Source: Acidimicrobiia bacterium (GTDB lineage Bacteria > Actinomycetota > Acidimicrobiia > Acidimicrobiales > Bin134). Taken from it: a stretch of 60,832 nt of DNA. Under the pieces are notes generated by a model. It did not search any database, was not told where the DNA came from, and saw only the letters and a program-made list of their open reading frames with translations. The position numbers were made by a program, and so were the translations under genes. The first letter of the stretch is position 1; the number at the start of each line of letters is the position of its first letter. Of this stretch, positions 1-7,757 are shown piece by piece. The stretch is from NCBI GenBank assembly GCA_009843865.1, contig VYCQ01000005.1, positions 1 to 60,832 of the forward strand, in the 5' to 3' direction.

Positions 1-54
1 ACCCGTGTTACCGCCTTGAAAGGGCGGCGTCCTAGGCCGCTGGACGATGGGGGC
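1..54 (-). tRNA. tRNA-Glu (TTC), 5' part, cut by window edge
   Basis: Read on the minus strand, the sequence begins GCCCCCATCGTCC and folds as a tRNA 5' acceptor strand, a D arm (GTCCAGCGGCCTAGGAC) and an anticodon arm with stem CCGCC/GGCGG. The anticodon loop is CTTTCAA, giving anticodon TTC (Glu). The variable loop and the 5' strand of the T stem follow. The rest of the T arm and the acceptor 3' strand lie outside the window, so the gene is truncated by the window and not by mutation. Confidence 0.9.
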
Positions 55-105
55 TATTGGCTCGCAATGGCTTTGTAACGTTATCAGCCTGTTCTAGTGA
101 AGCCG

Positions 106-120
106 CACTAAGATTTAGTG
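106..120. promoter_or_regulatory. inverted repeat upstream of nfeD-like gene
   Basis: CACTAA-gat-TTAGTG is a perfect 6-bp inverted repeat with a 3-nt spacer. It lies about 50 bp upstream of the GTG start at 170, in an AT-rich leader that contains a run of alternating TA around 130-139. It could be an operator for a dimeric regulator. No regulator is identified, so this is a structural observation only. Confidence 0.3.
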
Positions 121-169
121 AGCTATGTTTATATATATGTACTTGTTTAAAGTAAGGGGGTTTTAGGGC

Positions 170-646
170 GTGGACAATGAGGTTTGGCGTTGGATTTGGA
201 CTTTCCTTGCAGTGACTTTTGCTCTTGCTGAGGTGTTCACCGCTGCCTTCTTTTTGTTACCCTTCGCTATTGGTGCTGCGGCTGCTGCGGTGCTGGGTTG
301 GTTGGATGTTCACATCTTGTGGCAGTGGTTGGCCTTTTTTGTTCTCTCGGCGCTGAGCTTTGTCTATTTGCGTCGTTTTGTGCGTCGCCAAAACCAAGTG
401 GAGCAGCCCCGTGTGGGTGCGTTTCGCTTAATTGATGCTCAAGGTAAGGTGATTGAGCGAGTGGATAACGATGCCATGACCGGAATGGTGCAGATCAGCG
501 GTGAGCAATGGCGGGCGGTGGCAAGTGAAATTATTGAAGTAGACTCAAAAGTGCAGGTGGCTCAGATTGACGGCACCCGTTTGGTGGTTCAGCCTGTGAC
601 TTCGACCAACCCTAGTAAAACCAACCCTAGTAAAACAGAAAGTTAG
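170..646 (+). CDS. NfeD-like membrane protein, partner of the stomatin homologue
   Basis: A 158-residue protein with two or three hydrophobic segments in residues 8-65, followed by a soluble beta-rich domain (about 75-145) typical of the NfeD/OB-fold C-terminus. NfeD proteins are known partners of SPFH/stomatin proteins in membrane microdomains, and a stomatin homologue starts 10 nt downstream, which supports the call. The GTG start is preceded by the purine-rich stretch TAAGGGGG. The C-terminal tail TNPSKTNPSK comes from a 15-bp tandem duplication at 605-634. Lipid-domain organisation or membrane protein quality control is the family-level role; the exact function here is unknown. Confidence 0.85.
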   Translation: MDNEVWRWIWTFLAVTFALAEVFTAAFFLLPFAIGAAAAAVLGWLDVHILWQWLAFFVLSALSFVYLRRFVRRQNQVEQPRVGAFRLIDAQGKVIERVDNDAMTGMVQISGEQWRAVASEIIEVDSKVQVAQIDGTRLVVQPVTSTNPSKTNPSKTES

Positions 647-656
647 GTAATCTGCG

Positions 657-1625
657 ATGGCAGCCGTTGTCATTTTATTTTTGGTTATCGCCGCGGCGTT
701 CATCTTCATCGCCGCGCTTGGTCTTCGCATCATTCGTCCATATGAGCGGGGTCTCATTGAGATGTTGGGTCGTTATCAGCGCACGGTTGACTCCGGTTTG
801 CGTTGGATTTTCCCGTTTGTACAGCGCATCAGCAAGGTGGATATGCGTGAGCGGGTGATTGACGTGCCTCCTCAAGAGGTGATCACGAAAGATAACGTGG
901 TTGTCACCGTAGACGCGGTGATCTTTTTTGAAGCAACCGATCCGGTAAAGCTCAAATACAACGTGGGCAACTTTCAACTCGCTGTTACCAAGTTGGCCCA
1001 AACCAACTTACGAAATGTGGTTGGTGATTTAGACCTAGACGCGGCTCTTACATCTAGGGAATTGATTAACGGGAAGCTTCGCCAAATCCTCGACGATGCT
1101 ACTGATAAGTGGGGCACTAGGGTGGTGCGTGTAGAGATTCAGCGTATTGAGCCGCCACCTGATGTAACCGAGGCCATGCATCGTCAGATGAAGGCAGAAC
1201 GGGATCGTCGAGCAATCGTGACCGAGGCTGAGGGCGAGAAGCGATCCACCATTTTGCGGTCGGAGGGGCAAAAGCAGAGCCAAATTTTAGAGGCTGAAGG
1301 TGAAGCCGAGGCCATCAAGCGGGTGGCCGATGCCGAGCGTTATCAGTTTGAAACGGTAGCCCAAGGTGAGGCATCAGCCATCGAGCAGGTGTTTGGCGCA
1401 ATCCACACAGGCGACCCCACCCCTGACCTCATCGCCATCCGCTATTTAGAGGCTCTCAAGAACGTGGCTGACGGGAAGGCCACCAAGATTTTCTTGCCGT
1501 TAGACAACAGCGGGCTTACTAATGCTGTGGCTTCATTGTCAGAGATTGCTCGCGCTGGCCAAGGCGCACCAGCCGAAAATGAAATTGGGCAGGGTGAAAC
1601 AGGTCAAGATCAACCGACATCTTAG
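657..1625 (+). CDS. SPFH/band 7 (stomatin-like) membrane protein
   Basis: A 322-residue protein with one N-terminal membrane anchor (residues 3-25), then the SPFH domain beginning around [17 protein letters not shown]. The conserved surface [20 protein letters not shown] is at about 61-80. After it comes a charged Ala/Glu-rich coiled coil (about 180-240, [20 protein letters not shown]) that drives oligomerisation in this family, and a hydrophilic tail. It resembles bacterial stomatin/QmcA-type proteins that form large ring assemblies on the membrane. The upstream NfeD-like gene completes the classic pair. The two genes probably form one transcript ending near the convergent DUF2017 gene at 1643. 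Confidence 0.9.
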   Translation: MAAVVILFLVIAAAFIFIAALGLRIIRPYERGLIEMLGRYQRTVDSGLRWIFPFVQRISKVDMRERVIDVPPQEVITKDNVVVTVDAVIFFEATDPVKLKYNVGNFQLAVTKLAQTNLRNVVGDLDLDAALTSRELINGKLRQILDDATDKWGTRVVRVEIQRIEPPPDVTEAMHRQMKAERDRRAIVTEAEGEKRSTILRSEGQKQSQILEAEGEAEAIKRVADAERYQFETVAQGEASAIEQVFGAIHTGDPTPDLIAIRYLEALKNVADGKATKIFLPLDNSGLTNAVASLSEIARAGQGAPAENEIGQGETGQDQPTS

Positions 1626-1642
1626 CCGTAGCTTTTTAGCGC

Positions 1643-2125
1643 TTATTCTGAGGGCTCTTCGGCTGCTGCTGCAACGATGTGTTCTAACAGCCAGCCTAAG
1701 AACCAGTAAGCCGATTTAGCCATGGCGTTGGGGTCGTGTTCGTCTAGCTCTTCGACGCTGTCGTCTTCGCTGATGTTTAACCGTGTGCTTAACACGAGCC
1801 GCACATCGTTAATCGCGCACATCCAAGCCTGTAGCTGATCTGCATCTATCAGCGATCCCTCAGCCGAATCCGTAACCGACTCAAAGCGTTTGATGCGGGT
1901 GGTTATCAGCTCGCTGCGAACCATCTCTTGGAATTCGGCTTCTGCGGTTGGGTCATCAGGCAGAGCTGTGGGAAACAAGCGAGCGAGCATTTCCGTTTCA
2001 GGATCGTCTTCTATAAGTTCTGCTAGTTCTTTCATCAGTTTGGCGATCAGCGCTCGTTCAGCATCTAGCAGATCAATGGCGAAGAGGTTGTCGCCTCGCG
2101 CCACGATAGGAGTACGCGGCTCCAT
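1643..2125 (-). CDS. DUF2017 family protein next to clpS
   Basis: A 160-residue soluble protein rich in Glu, Asp and Leu and predicted to be mostly helical, with no membrane segment. It matches the actinobacterial DUF2017 pattern: N-terminal beta strand, long acidic helices, C-terminal YWFLGWLLEHIV helix. In actinobacteria this family typically follows clpS, as it does here 43 nt downstream. The biochemical role is not known; co-occurrence suggests a link with the ClpS/ClpCP N-end-rule degradation system. It starts at ATG 2125 and is convergent with the stomatin gene, leaving 17 nt between the stop codons. Confidence 0.75.
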   Translation of the reverse strand: MEPRTPIVARGDNLFAIDLLDAERALIAKLMKELAELIEDDPETEMLARLFPTALPDDPTAEAEFQEMVRSELITTRIKRFESVTDSAEGSLIDADQLQAWMCAINDVRLVLSTRLNISEDDSVEELDEHDPNAMAKSAYWFLGWLLEHIVAAAAEEPSE

Positions 2126-2168
2126 GGCCTAGTGACCTCCAATGGCGTGGGGGCGGTGGCGGGCTTTA

Positions 2169-2477
2169 TTAGTCATCATGCTCCATGGTGGCCCAAAGGC
2201 CATGTTCGTGCAGGCGAAACACATCCATCTCAGCTTTTTCTCTAGGGCCATCTGACACTACGGCACGTCCTTTGTGATGAACATCTAGCATCAATTGGGT
2301 GGCTTGATCCTTGCTATAGCCAAAGAGTTTTTGGAACACGAAGGTTACATACGACATCAAGTTGATGGGGTCGTTCCAAACGATCACCTTCCAAGGCCGA
2401 TCATGATGAGGGTGTGTGTCATCTTCGGGTTCTTTGATTTTTGCGGGGGCAACCTCCGCTGGCGCGATAGGACTCAT
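2169..2477 (-). CDS. clpS: ATP-dependent Clp protease adaptor ClpS
   Basis: A 102-residue ClpS adaptor. The diagnostic core is present: [21 protein letters not shown] (about 28-48, the N-degron pocket with NDP), then [12 protein letters not shown] and the [19 protein letters not shown]-terminus. It delivers N-end-rule substrates to the ClpC/ClpA unfoldase. I place the start at ATG 2477, since the open frame continues upstream into ctaA without conserved content. That start overlaps the end of ctaA by 4 nt (ATGA), so the two genes are translationally coupled. The acidic N-terminal tail (residues 1-25) is the usual flexible extension. Confidence 0.93.
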   Translation of the reverse strand: MSPIAPAEVAPAKIKEPEDDTHPHHDRPWKVIVWNDPINLMSYVTFVFQKLFGYSKDQATQLMLDVHHKGRAVVSDGPREKAEMDVFRLHEHGLWATMEHDD

Positions 2478-3385
2478 GGCACTATCGTTGTCGCTGTAAC
2501 GATGGGCTGTGGCGCAACAAGCGGACCTCTCAGATTTAGCCAGTAAAACACGGTTACTATCCACAATAGGGCAGCGCCAGCGATGTGTATGCCCACAAGC
2601 AATTCGGGTACTCCGGTGAAGTATTGTACGTAGCCAATGACACCTTGCGCGAGGGCCACCCCCAACGCGGTGCGACTCCAAAACTGAACATGTTCTGGAG
2701 CACTACGTAATCGTAGCCATAGCATCAGCCCAGCCAACATCAATAACAAGGCCACAACCGTTGTGCCATGAATTTGGGCCACATCGCGAATAGTAACGTT
2801 GATGCGTTCGGCTTTCTCATCGCCGCCGTGCGGCCCCGCTCCGGTAACGATGGTACCGGTGATGATCACCATTGAGGTGAGCCCAACTAGGGCGTTGCCT
2901 AGCCAGTGAGCACGGTGGTTGTCTCGATGGGGTCGTGTGTCAGCCGAGGCTCGCCAGTGCAAGATGACCGCATTCCACAAGAGCAGCATGGATAGCAAGA
3001 AGTGGCCTATTACTAACATTGGTGGTAGCTCGTAGAGCACCACCAGCCCGCCCAAGATGATCTGCGCTAGCACTCCGGTCACTAGGCCCCAAGACAGCCA
3101 AATCAAATCTACACGCCGGGGCACGCGCCAGTGAGAGCCCAGCACTGTTGCTATAACGATGGCCGAAACAAGCCCGGTGATGATGCGGTTTATGAACTCG
3201 ATCATGGCGTGGACTTCAAGGGGGGCAATCAGTTGGTCGTTGTCGCAGGCGGGCCAGTCGGGACAGCCCAAGCCCGACCCGGTGAGGCGTACTGCCCCAC
3301 CGCTGATGATTATCAGGGTTAATAGAACCAGCGCGCCGACAGTGATCTTACGGTAGGTAGCGGGAGATGCTTGAGCGTGGATCAC
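2474..3385 (-). CDS. ctaA: heme A synthase (COX15/CtaA family)
   Basis: A 303-residue protein with about eight membrane segments that oxidises the C8 methyl of heme O to give heme A for the caa3 oxidase encoded nearby. Visible family features are [20 protein letters not shown] (about 28-47), and conserved histidines in [27 protein letters not shown] and [10 protein letters not shown]. The cysteine in GCPDWPAC is characteristic of the actinobacterial and Firmicutes-type enzyme. It starts at GTG 3385 with no evident Shine-Dalgarno. It diverges from ctaB (heme O synthase), so the two heme A genes share the 95-bp region 3386-3480. Its 3' end overlaps clpS. Confidence 0.93.
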   Translation of the reverse strand: MIHAQASPATYRKITVGALVLLTLIIISGGAVRLTGSGLGCPDWPACDNDQLIAPLEVHAMIEFINRIITGLVSAIVIATVLGSHWRVPRRVDLIWLSWGLVTGVLAQIILGGLVVLYELPPMLVIGHFLLSMLLLWNAVILHWRASADTRPHRDNHRAHWLGNALVGLTSMVIITGTIVTGAGPHGGDEKAERINVTIRDVAQIHGTTVVALLLMLAGLMLWLRLRSAPEHVQFWSRTALGVALAQGVIGYVQYFTGVPELLVGIHIAGAALLWIVTVFYWLNLRGPLVAPQPIVTATTIVP

Positions 3386-3480
3386 GTTGTGAATTGTACG
3401 GGCGCGCTGTGACAGGTAGTTGGGGTGACAGGGTTGAATGCTTGGCCCCGCAGCAATCTAAAACATACTCTGGGAAGGTC

Positions 3481-4440
3481 ATGGGCCTTACCCGCTTGTC
3501 TCCTCACGGCGATCTTCGAGTTGCTGAGCCCCGTATTGCGCATCGCCTTAGCGTGCGGGTTCGTAGTCGTTATCAGGCGATTCGGGCTTATATCTCGCTT
3601 ACTAAGCCGCGCATTATTGAACTGCTCTTGGTCACTACGGTGCCAGCCATGGTGGTAGCTGATCGGGGTATTCCTTCCCTTTGGCTCATGGCCGCAACGG
3701 TTATTGGCGGCACGCTGGCCGCAGGCGGAGCTAATGCTGTGAACATGTATGTCGACCGTGACATCGATCAGCTCATGGAACGCACTCGCCATCGGCCTTT
3801 AGTGACTGGAGAGATTGCAGCCCGTAATGCCTTGGTGTTTGCTATCACCCTTGAAGCGGTTGCGTTTGTGTGGTTTTGGGGATTCGTGAACTTGTTAAGC
3901 GCAGCGTTAGCGGTGTCGGCTACTGGGTTCTATGTGTTTGTGTATACCTTGTGGTTAAAGCGAACTTCGTCTCGCAATATTGTTATCGGCGGAGCGGCGG
4001 GTGCAGTGCCGGTATTGGTGGGTTGGGCAGCCGTTACCAACACGTTGGACTGGACACCGCTGGTGCTGTTCGCCCTTATTTTCTATTGGACCCCGCCGCA
4101 TTTTTGGGCTCTTGCCATTCGCTACCGCAACGACTACCGAGCTGCTAATGTGCCGATGCTGCCAGCAGTTGCGAGCATTCGCACTGTTGCTGTGCGCATC
4201 GTTGGCTATACGTTGGTGGTGTTGATGTTGTCTGTTGTGTTTTGGTTGGTGGCAGAGATGGGTTACATCTACTTATCTAGCGCATTGGGGTTAGGAGCGA
4301 TTTTTCTTTATGCCGCTATCAAGGTGTTGCGCACACAGGCCGAGGTGTGGGCCATGAGGCTGTTTTCTTACTCCATCACCTATATCACTTTGCTGTTTGG
4401 GGCGATGGTGGTTGATCAGGTGGTTAGAACCGGTGTTTGA
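3481..4440 (+). CDS. ctaB: protoheme IX farnesyltransferase (heme O synthase)
   Basis: A 319-residue UbiA-superfamily membrane enzyme that farnesylates heme B to heme O. The allylic-diphosphate motif NMYVDRDIDQLMERTRHRPL is intact (about residues 89-108), as are YISLTKPRIIELLLVT and the second Asp-rich loop around NDYRAANVPMLP. The frame is open upstream to 3367, but ATG 3481 has GGAAGG just before it and gives the usual family length. It is divergent from ctaA and sits upstream of the oxidase genes. Together ctaA and ctaB supply heme A for CtaD. Confidence 0.94.
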   Translation: MGLTRLSPHGDLRVAEPRIAHRLSVRVRSRYQAIRAYISLTKPRIIELLLVTTVPAMVVADRGIPSLWLMAATVIGGTLAAGGANAVNMYVDRDIDQLMERTRHRPLVTGEIAARNALVFAITLEAVAFVWFWGFVNLLSAALAVSATGFYVFVYTLWLKRTSSRNIVIGGAAGAVPVLVGWAAVTNTLDWTPLVLFALIFYWTPPHFWALAIRYRNDYRAANVPMLPAVASIRTVAVRIVGYTLVVLMLSVVFWLVAEMGYIYLSSALGLGAIFLYAAIKVLRTQAEVWAMRLFSYSITYITLLFGAMVVDQVVRTGV

Positions 4441-4544
4441 GTTACGCGGTTGCCTAAGGTGGTGGCCTGATGCATTTGCATGATGAGAGAAATGGTCTTA
4501 GTTGCGTGTAAGGTTTGGGCTCACAATTGTCGCAGTGGAGCCCA

Positions 4545-6257
4545 ATGACGATCGTTGACACGAGGTCCGAAACAGAGTTGCCGCAAACCAGCGGCCCTCA
4601 GCCATCGCAAGCTCAGCTGGTGGTCAGTGAGTTGACCCCTTCTACGGATTTAGCAGGGATTTTGAGCAGCAGCCATCATCAGGTTATCGGGCGACTGTAC
4701 GTGCTGTGCGCGTTGGGATTGTCGGGGCTGGGGCTAGGGCTAGGTTTGTTGATGAACCTGGAGAAGGTTGACCTAGACGCAGGTCTTGGGATTTTTGGGA
4801 ACACCAACGAATTGTTTCAGGTTTTTGCACTGTATCGCACCACATTGATTATGTGTGGGCTGGTGCCATTGCTTTTAGGACTGGCCACAGCAGTGATTCC
4901 CAAGCAGCTGCGAACCGTCACCGTGGCCTATCCTCGAGCGGCTGCGGCTGCTTTTTGGACTTGGCTGATTGGTGCGATCACTCACATAGTCGCCACCTTT
5001 TCTTATGGTGGGCTGGGTTCGCTGCAAGCTGGTGCAGCACGCGAGCAGTCGGTGGAGCTCACCTTGTTGTCGCTGGGGGTTGTGGCTTTAGGGTTATTGG
5101 TTGGCTCTGGAGTGATTTTGGCAACCTTGATCACGCAGCGTCCCGCTGGGATGGATCTCTTGCAGATGCCAGCATTCAGCTGGTCGATGATGGTGGCTAC
5201 GACGGTTTGGCTGTTTTCGCTGCCGGTGCTGTTGGCTAATCTGGTGATTTCTTGGGTGGATATGCGCGGGGCTACCGCTTTACGCTTTGGCACAGCCGAT
5301 GCTCCTTTTGAGCATGTGGCTTGGGCATTTGACGTTCCACAGGTTTATGCCTGGGCGCTACCGTTGTTGGGCATCGTAGCCGAGGTGCTTATTTCGGCTC
5401 ATCGCAGCCGCCCTAAGTTATTTGAGCCCATGGTATTTATAGTGGGAGCGTTTGGTTTCTTGTCTTTCGGGGCTTGGGCACAGAGTTTTTTTGACAGTGC
5501 TGAGCCGTCGGCACTTGATGCGCATGTGGTGTCTAATGAGGTGGTGTTCGTGGTGTTTGCCTTAGGAATCGCGGGGGTGGTGCTGGCCTTTGGCATCTGG
5601 CTGGCTTTTAACGTTGTTTCAGCCGAGCAGCGTCCTATTATCTCTCCGCAGTTTGGCTTGGCGGTGTTGTCGGGAGCGTTGTTGACGGCCGCCGTGACTG
5701 TGGGTGTGTTGCGGGTGGCTGGGTCTGCTTTGGGTGTGTTGCGGGAAGCTGATAGCAACTTGTGGCCCGGGTTTTTTGATGCCATGGACGACTTAGCAGG
5801 CTCTAGCTTGGTAACCGGAATGATGAACTTAGTGGTGCTGGCTGGATTGTTGGCAGCGGTGGCGGGCATCTTCCACTGGGCACCTAGGCTTTTGGGTCGT
5901 CGCTTAAACGCTTCGTTGGGGTTCTTAGCGGTTGTGATGCTGGGCGGTGGGGCTATGTTGTATGGCTTCACTGATGTGCTGGGCGGGTTTTTTGATCAGC
6001 CAGATCGTTTCTTTGTGGTTGGGTCGTTTGCTGTTGCCAATTTAGATGCTGTTGATGCTTTGGGTTTCGTGGAAGCCCTTAACGTGATCGGGTTGGTGGG
6101 GGTCGTTGCTGTGTTGGGCGGGTTGGCCTTGGTAGTTCTAAATGTGGTCATGAGCTTGGTCTCACCTGCTGACTTAGATGTTGCAGATGACCCAAGTGTT
6201 GTAGACGATGGTGATGGGTTAACTGCTGATATGAGCGTTGATGGGCAGGAGCGCTGA
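4545..6257 (+). CDS. heme-copper oxidase subunit I paralogue lacking all metal ligands
   Basis: A 570-residue, roughly 14-TM protein that clearly aligns with CtaD encoded at 9030. Shared landmarks include HHQVIGRLYV against DHKRIGIMYG, and GMDLLQMPAFSWSMM against GMSLFRMPVLTWMLL. Every cofactor ligand is replaced. The low-spin heme His in FTIHGVTM corresponds to ALYRTTLIM (about 95-103). The CuB motif GHPEVY becomes DVPQVY (263-268), keeping the Tyr. The CuB pair AHH becomes AQS (312-314). The heme ligands in HFHY become GMMN (near 424-427). It should therefore bind neither heme nor copper. The start is ATG 4545, with GGAG 4 nt upstream. It overlaps the subunit III-like gene at TGATG. Automated annotation would probably name it cytochrome oxidase subunit I; the role is unknown, perhaps structural. 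Confidence 0.8.
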   Translation: MTIVDTRSETELPQTSGPQPSQAQLVVSELTPSTDLAGILSSSHHQVIGRLYVLCALGLSGLGLGLGLLMNLEKVDLDAGLGIFGNTNELFQVFALYRTTLIMCGLVPLLLGLATAVIPKQLRTVTVAYPRAAAAAFWTWLIGAITHIVATFSYGGLGSLQAGAAREQSVELTLLSLGVVALGLLVGSGVILATLITQRPAGMDLLQMPAFSWSMMVATTVWLFSLPVLLANLVISWVDMRGATALRFGTADAPFEHVAWAFDVPQVYAWALPLLGIVAEVLISAHRSRPKLFEPMVFIVGAFGFLSFGAWAQSFFDSAEPSALDAHVVSNEVVFVVFALGIAGVVLAFGIWLAFNVVSAEQRPIISPQFGLAVLSGALLTAAVTVGVLRVAGSALGVLREADSNLWPGFFDAMDDLAGSSLVTGMMNLVVLAGLLAAVAGIFHWAPRLLGRRLNASLGFLAVVMLGGGAMLYGFTDVLGGFFDQPDRFFVVGSFAVANLDAVDALGFVEALNVIGLVGVVAVLGGLALVVLNVVMSLVSPADLDVADDPSVVDDGDGLTADMSVDGQER

Positions 6258-6853
6258 TGGCTGACATGGTTGTGGGTACGTCTATGGCAGCGTCGTTGCC
6301 GCGTCAGCGCACTTTGCTGGTGGGTACTGTGCTAGCTACTGCTGGCACGCTCATGTACTTCGTTGGCTTGTTTGGGGTGTATCTGCGGGAGCGAGCTGAG
6401 GCTTTAGGTAGGAGCGGTGATTGGATTCCGTCTGGTGCAGATATTCAGCTAGCACAGCCCACGCTTGCAGCTTGGACCATGATGATGTCGGTGGTGACCA
6501 TGCAGTGGGTGGTGTATTCCGTTGCTCGCAACGACCGCACCCACGCCATCATCGCAGCCGGGGTGACAGCCATGTTTGGGGTGTCGGTGATCATCACCAC
6601 CTCGTTTCAGTACACTCAGATGGGCCTAGTGGCTGATGAGTCGTTGGCAGCCACTTTGATCTATACGATCTCAGCTTCGCACCTAGCCATGATTACCGTG
6701 GCCTTGGTGTTTTTGGGAATCATGGTGTTTCGAGCATTGGCAGGAAACCACATCAGCCACCAAACTGATGGTTTCGTAGCTGCTTCAGTATTCTGGTATG
6801 CCGTTGTAGTTGTCTACGTCGTTATTTGGACGGCAATTTTCGTGCTCAAGTAG
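6257..6853 (+). CDS. cytochrome oxidase subunit III-like membrane protein
   Basis: A 198-residue protein with five predicted membrane helices, related to CtaE at 10999. LVGTVLATAGTLMYFVGLFGVYLRER matches the start of subunit III. SASHLAMITVALVFLGIMVFRAL aligns with the FHGAHVTIGIIMLMSL helix, and the last helix FWYAVVVVYVVIWTAIFVLK replaces LYWHFVDIVWIVIFTIVYL. Several conserved polar residues of true subunit III (the GFHGAH and WHFVD motifs) are changed. It is translationally coupled (TGATG) to the ligandless subunit I paralogue, so the two probably assemble together as subunits I and III do in real oxidases. Confidence 0.75.
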   Translation: MADMVVGTSMAASLPRQRTLLVGTVLATAGTLMYFVGLFGVYLRERAEALGRSGDWIPSGADIQLAQPTLAAWTMMMSVVTMQWVVYSVARNDRTHAIIAAGVTAMFGVSVIITTSFQYTQMGLVADESLAATLIYTISASHLAMITVALVFLGIMVFRALAGNHISHQTDGFVAASVFWYAVVVVYVVIWTAIFVLK

Positions 6854-6859
6854 GCTGTT

Positions 6860-7696
6860 GTGTTCACTCCTGGGTTTAGACTTTTTTTTGGTTTCACGCT
6901 GGCAGCGATAGCAGCCGCTGCTGTGTACGGTGTGGCTAGCGGCAGCGCCGGTGATACGGAATACTTCGGGGTTTTGAATGTGGAGGCCTGGGTGGGTGTT
7001 CTCAGCTTGGGCTACAAGGGCGGCATTGGTGACCATGTGGGTTACGTGGTGTTGATGGGCTTTGCGGTGTTGTCTGCGATGGTGGCCGTTTTCTTGGTGG
7101 CGTTTCGTGATGCCGATGCTGAATCGGTTGCCGAGCTAACTGATGATGTGCAAATTCCAGCACCTCAGGGTCAGCTAGAGGCTAACTATTGGCCTGCTAT
7201 TTCCGCAGTTGGCGTGGGGGCCATAGTTGTTGGGTTGGCTATCAACCCGATGATCTTTGTGATTGGGTTGGTGATAGTGGGTGCCGTCATCTTTGAATGG
7301 ATGATTGCTGCTTGGGCTGACCGGGCTACCGCCGATCCAGAGGTGAATCGCTCTTTGCGTAATCGCATTATGCGTCCAGTGGAGTATCCGGTGACTGCTG
7401 CTTTGGGCATTGCCATATTGGTGTTAGCTATGTCGCGGGTGTTTTTGGCGGTATCTAAGTTCAGCGCGGTGATGGTGGCAGGCGTGGTGGCCACCGCAAT
7501 TTTTGTGATTGCGGTGATCTTTGTGACGGTGCCTCGCATCAGCCGTTCGGTGATTGCTGGTACGGTAGCGTTAGTTTGTGTAGGTGTTTTGGTGGCTGGG
7601 GTGATCACCGCTGCTGTTGGCTCGCGTGAGTTTCACCATGTTGGCCCCGGTGGCGATCACGGTGAGCATTTAGAAGACAGTGGGGCCAGTGGGTGA
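6860..7696 (+). CDS. multi-pass membrane protein of the oxidase-paralogue module, function unknown
   Basis: I do not recognise a family. It has 278 residues, GTG start, and 6 nt separate it from the preceding gene. There are about seven hydrophobic segments: residues 5-25, 60-85, 110-130, 130-152, 175-195, 205-225 and 230-250. A hydrophilic loop lies near 86-108 and a positively charged cytosolic loop near 155-172. The C-terminal tail is rich in His and acidic residues (HHVGPGGDHGEHLEDS). No heme or metal motif is evident apart from that tail. Its position between the subunit I/III paralogues and ctaC, on one continuous coding run, suggests an accessory subunit or assembly factor of either complex. 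Confidence 0.6.
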   Translation: MFTPGFRLFFGFTLAAIAAAAVYGVASGSAGDTEYFGVLNVEAWVGVLSLGYKGGIGDHVGYVVLMGFAVLSAMVAVFLVAFRDADAESVAELTDDVQIPAPQGQLEANYWPAISAVGVGAIVVGLAINPMIFVIGLVIVGAVIFEWMIAAWADRATADPEVNRSLRNRIMRPVEYPVTAALGIAILVLAMSRVFLAVSKFSAVMVAGVVATAIFVIAVIFVTVPRISRSVIAGTVALVCVGVLVAGVITAAVGSREFHHVGPGGDHGEHLEDSGASG

Positions 7697-7757
7697 TGCG
7701 AACAAACGTAGAGATGTCTACAAATCTAACTACATCACCAAACTGGGAGAGCGTGAG

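Noticed and set aside
4545-6257. The subunit I paralogue as a cbb3 oxidase or nitric oxide reductase
   Set aside because: Those enzymes keep the six histidines; here none remains, and similarity is closest to the aa3-type CtaD next door.
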